Shown here one piece after another: positions 4,853-5,934 of a stretch of 5,934 nt of DNA (position 1 is the stretch's first letter; each line of letters begins with the position of its first letter). The DNA comes from Candidatus Poribacteria bacterium (GTDB lineage Bacteria; Poribacteria; DTPJ01). The notes beneath the pieces are model-generated. The model was not told where the DNA came from. It did no database searches and was given only the letters and a program-made list of their open reading frames with translations. The translations under genes and the position numbers were made by a program. The stretch spans positions 1 through 5,934 of the forward strand of contig DTPJ01000262.1 in assembly GCA_011334435.1 (NCBI GenBank), written 5' to 3'.

Positions 4853-5680
4853 ATGAGGAAATATTACTGTATTCTTTCACTAATTGTATTGCTAATGTTG
4901 ATTTTCACTATCATTCCGTCATGGGGAGCGATGAAAGTTGATGTAGGTATCTCCACACATGCAGGCTGGTGGAGTCAAGCTGCTGCTGACAATGAGATGC
5001 AAAAATTAGCCGATCTCGTAAAAGGGAAAGTCAATGATGTTCAGATTTTTCCGCAAGCTAAACAAGGTGAATTAGCAACATGGGTTCAAAAGCACACAGG
5101 AGACAAACAGATTGATATACTGATATTGTGTGGACAATTTCCAAACACAATATATAAACCAGGGAATGCGCAACCAGATGGATCAATTGCTGAGAAATTT
5201 TTGGAAGACGGCAATATGATCCTCAACACTGGTGATTATATGTTTTATGTCGTAGATGGTGCTGGAACCAACGCTACTGGTGGGTTGGCAAATATGATGG
5301 ATATTCCCGGAATATCTATGTGGGACGACGATACGCCGATTAAAATCACAGCAGATGGAAAAAAATATGTGCCAACTTTGGTAGATTACTCTACTGATAG
5401 ACCTTGGCATCTAAATGAACTTGTTGCTCCTTGGAAGGCTGAGATAATATTTGGTCAAAATGCTGCTGGGACACGTGCCGAACCCGCAGTTATACTTGAT
5501 GAGAAAACCCAAGGAAGACTCGTGACCTTTTATCAGACTGCAGGACAGGATGCTGACCCAAGAGCAAAAGCGATCAGTGAGTTTATCATAAACTGGGTTC
5601 CTACTATCGCTGGCAAAATCGCAGTTGACCAAAATGGCAAACTAAGTGCAACTTGGGGACAGATTAAGTCAGAATTTTAA
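4853..5680 (+). CDS. Secreted ThuA/GATase-like protein with WGxIK tail
   Basis: The 275-residue product has a clear Sec signal peptide (hydrophobic 7-21, probable cleavage after SWGA, residue 26). The mature part looks like a Rossmann-type flavodoxin or class I glutamine-amidotransferase-like fold of the ThuA kind: MKVDVGIS (27-34), an amphipathic helix with QAAADNEMQKLADLV (42-56), IDILILCGQFPNTIY (87-101), a helix then NMILNTGDYMFYV (121-133), and GRLVTFYQTAGQ (221-232) followed by a final helix AISEFIINWV (240-249). No nucleophile elbow or Cys-His-Glu triad is evident; Cys93 follows a strand but lacks the GxCxG context. Catalysis is therefore doubtful. It may bind a sugar or nucleotide-like ligand. 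The last 19 residues, AVDQNGKLSATWGQIKSEF, are the shared tail. The gene has its own strong promoter. I recall similar proteins in Poribacteria but cannot verify this. Confidence 0.8.
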   Translation: MRKYYCILSLIVLLMLIFTIIPSWGAMKVDVGISTHAGWWSQAAADNEMQKLADLVKGKVNDVQIFPQAKQGELATWVQKHTGDKQIDILILCGQFPNTIYKPGNAQPDGSIAEKFLEDGNMILNTGDYMFYVVDGAGTNATGGLANMMDIPGISMWDDDTPIKITADGKKYVPTLVDYSTDRPWHLNELVAPWKAEIIFGQNAAGTRAEPAVILDEKTQGRLVTFYQTAGQDADPRAKAISEFIINWVPTIAGKIAVDQNGKLSATWGQIKSEF

Positions 5681-5681
5681 G

Positions 5682-5701
5682 ATGCAATTTTTTGCTTGCA
5701 T
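5682..5701 (+). terminator. Possible weak terminator after the ThuA-like gene
   Basis: ATGCAA (5682-5687) pairs with TTGCAT (5696-5701) across an 8-base loop and is followed by TGCTTTT. The stem is short, so confidence is low, and its right arm overlaps a possible -35 element. Confidence 0.2.
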
Positions 5702-5724
5702 TGCTTTTGTGATTAGTGTATAAT
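5696..5724 (+). promoter_or_regulatory. Possible rightward promoter toward a gene beyond the window
   Basis: TTGCAT (5696-5701) and TATAAT (5719-5724) are separated by 17 bases. No coding frame follows before the window end, so any product must lie outside, or the transcript may be a repeat-containing leader. Confidence 0.4.
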
Positions 5725-5770
5725 GGAAAGTTGTTAGTTCGTTGTTTTGATCTTCTATGAGTTTTTGCTT

Positions 5771-5890
5771 GGATTCCTGCTTTCACAGGAATGACAGTGA
5801 GAAAGTTCTTCACAGGTAGAAATGACAGTAATTGAAGTTCCTATGTAGGAATGACAATAACTAAGATTTCTATTTTGAGGATAATAATCA
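5771..5890 (+). repeat. Decaying tandem array of ~30-bp hairpin repeats
   Basis: Four units of about 30 bases follow one another. ATGACA recurs at 5791, 5822 and 5851, with a degenerate ATAATA at 5881. Unit 1 forms ATTCCTG/CAGGAAT (5773-5779 with 5786-5792). Unit 3 forms a perfect TTCCTA/TAGGAA around two bases (5838-5851). Units 2 and 4 are degraded. The first unit is the same family as the inverted element at 4628-4655. Bases 5891-5934 show nothing recognisable. Confidence 0.65.
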
Positions 5891-5934
5891 TAGAAGGTCT
5901 TGCCTCATATCTCTAAAATGGTTTTGATTGATAA

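Noticed and set aside
72..5677. WGxIK tails as a dispersed DNA repeat inserted at gene ends
   Set aside because: Nucleotide identity is confined to the TGGGGA core and third positions vary, while the similarity reaches upstream at protein level in frame.
5771..5890. Possible CRISPR array
   Set aside because: Units are contiguous degenerate copies with no unique spacers between identical repeats, and no cas-like gene is present.

Overview
The window is AT-rich bacterial DNA with good Shine-Dalgarno sites, classical Tat and Sec signal peptides, and many short palindromic intergenic repeats. The mix of predicted secreted proteins (a Tat-exported DUF362 protein, a LamG/concanavalin-like protein, a large YCF48/BNR beta-propeller protein and a ThuA/GATase-like secreted protein) points to an uncultivated Gram-negative lineage. 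From memory, similar LamG, DUF362 and ThuA-like proteins with this tail occur in Candidatus Poribacteria and related groups. That assignment is a weak guess, not something the sequence proves.

Layout. Bases 3-128 are the C-terminal end of an exported-protein gene that enters from the left. After a 41-base gap with a strong ribosome binding site comes a DUF362 gene (170-1277). It is split by a one-base frameshift in a T5G6 run near 937-947, so it reads as two overlapping pieces. Fourteen bases later a LamG-domain gene (1292-2131) follows. These three look like one rightward operon. Bases 2132-2507 are a convergent spacer holding hairpin repeats and a perfect-phase heptamer array. A leftward gene (2508-4373) encodes a roughly 14-blade YCF48-like propeller protein. 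Bases 4383-4852 are a divergent promoter region. It holds a putative leftward promoter overlapping a 15-bp tandem duplication, a dispersed palindromic repeat, and a textbook TTGACA-N17-TATAAT promoter with a leader of about 150 nt for the rightward gene at 4853-5680. Bases 5681-5934 hold a possible promoter for a gene beyond the window and a decaying array of ~30-bp hairpin repeats.

What ties the genes together. All four rightward proteins are unrelated in fold, yet they end in the same short tail, roughly A-V/I-D/N-x-x-x-K-L-x-x-x-W-G-x-I-K. The codons differ between copies, so the tail is conserved as protein rather than as a DNA repeat. The three whose N-termini are visible carry a cleavable-type export signal. 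The one gene without the tail is the leftward propeller, which has a lipoprotein-like N-terminus. The best candidate for something undescribed here is therefore a C-terminal sorting, anchoring or processing signal shared by secreted proteins. Its function is inference.
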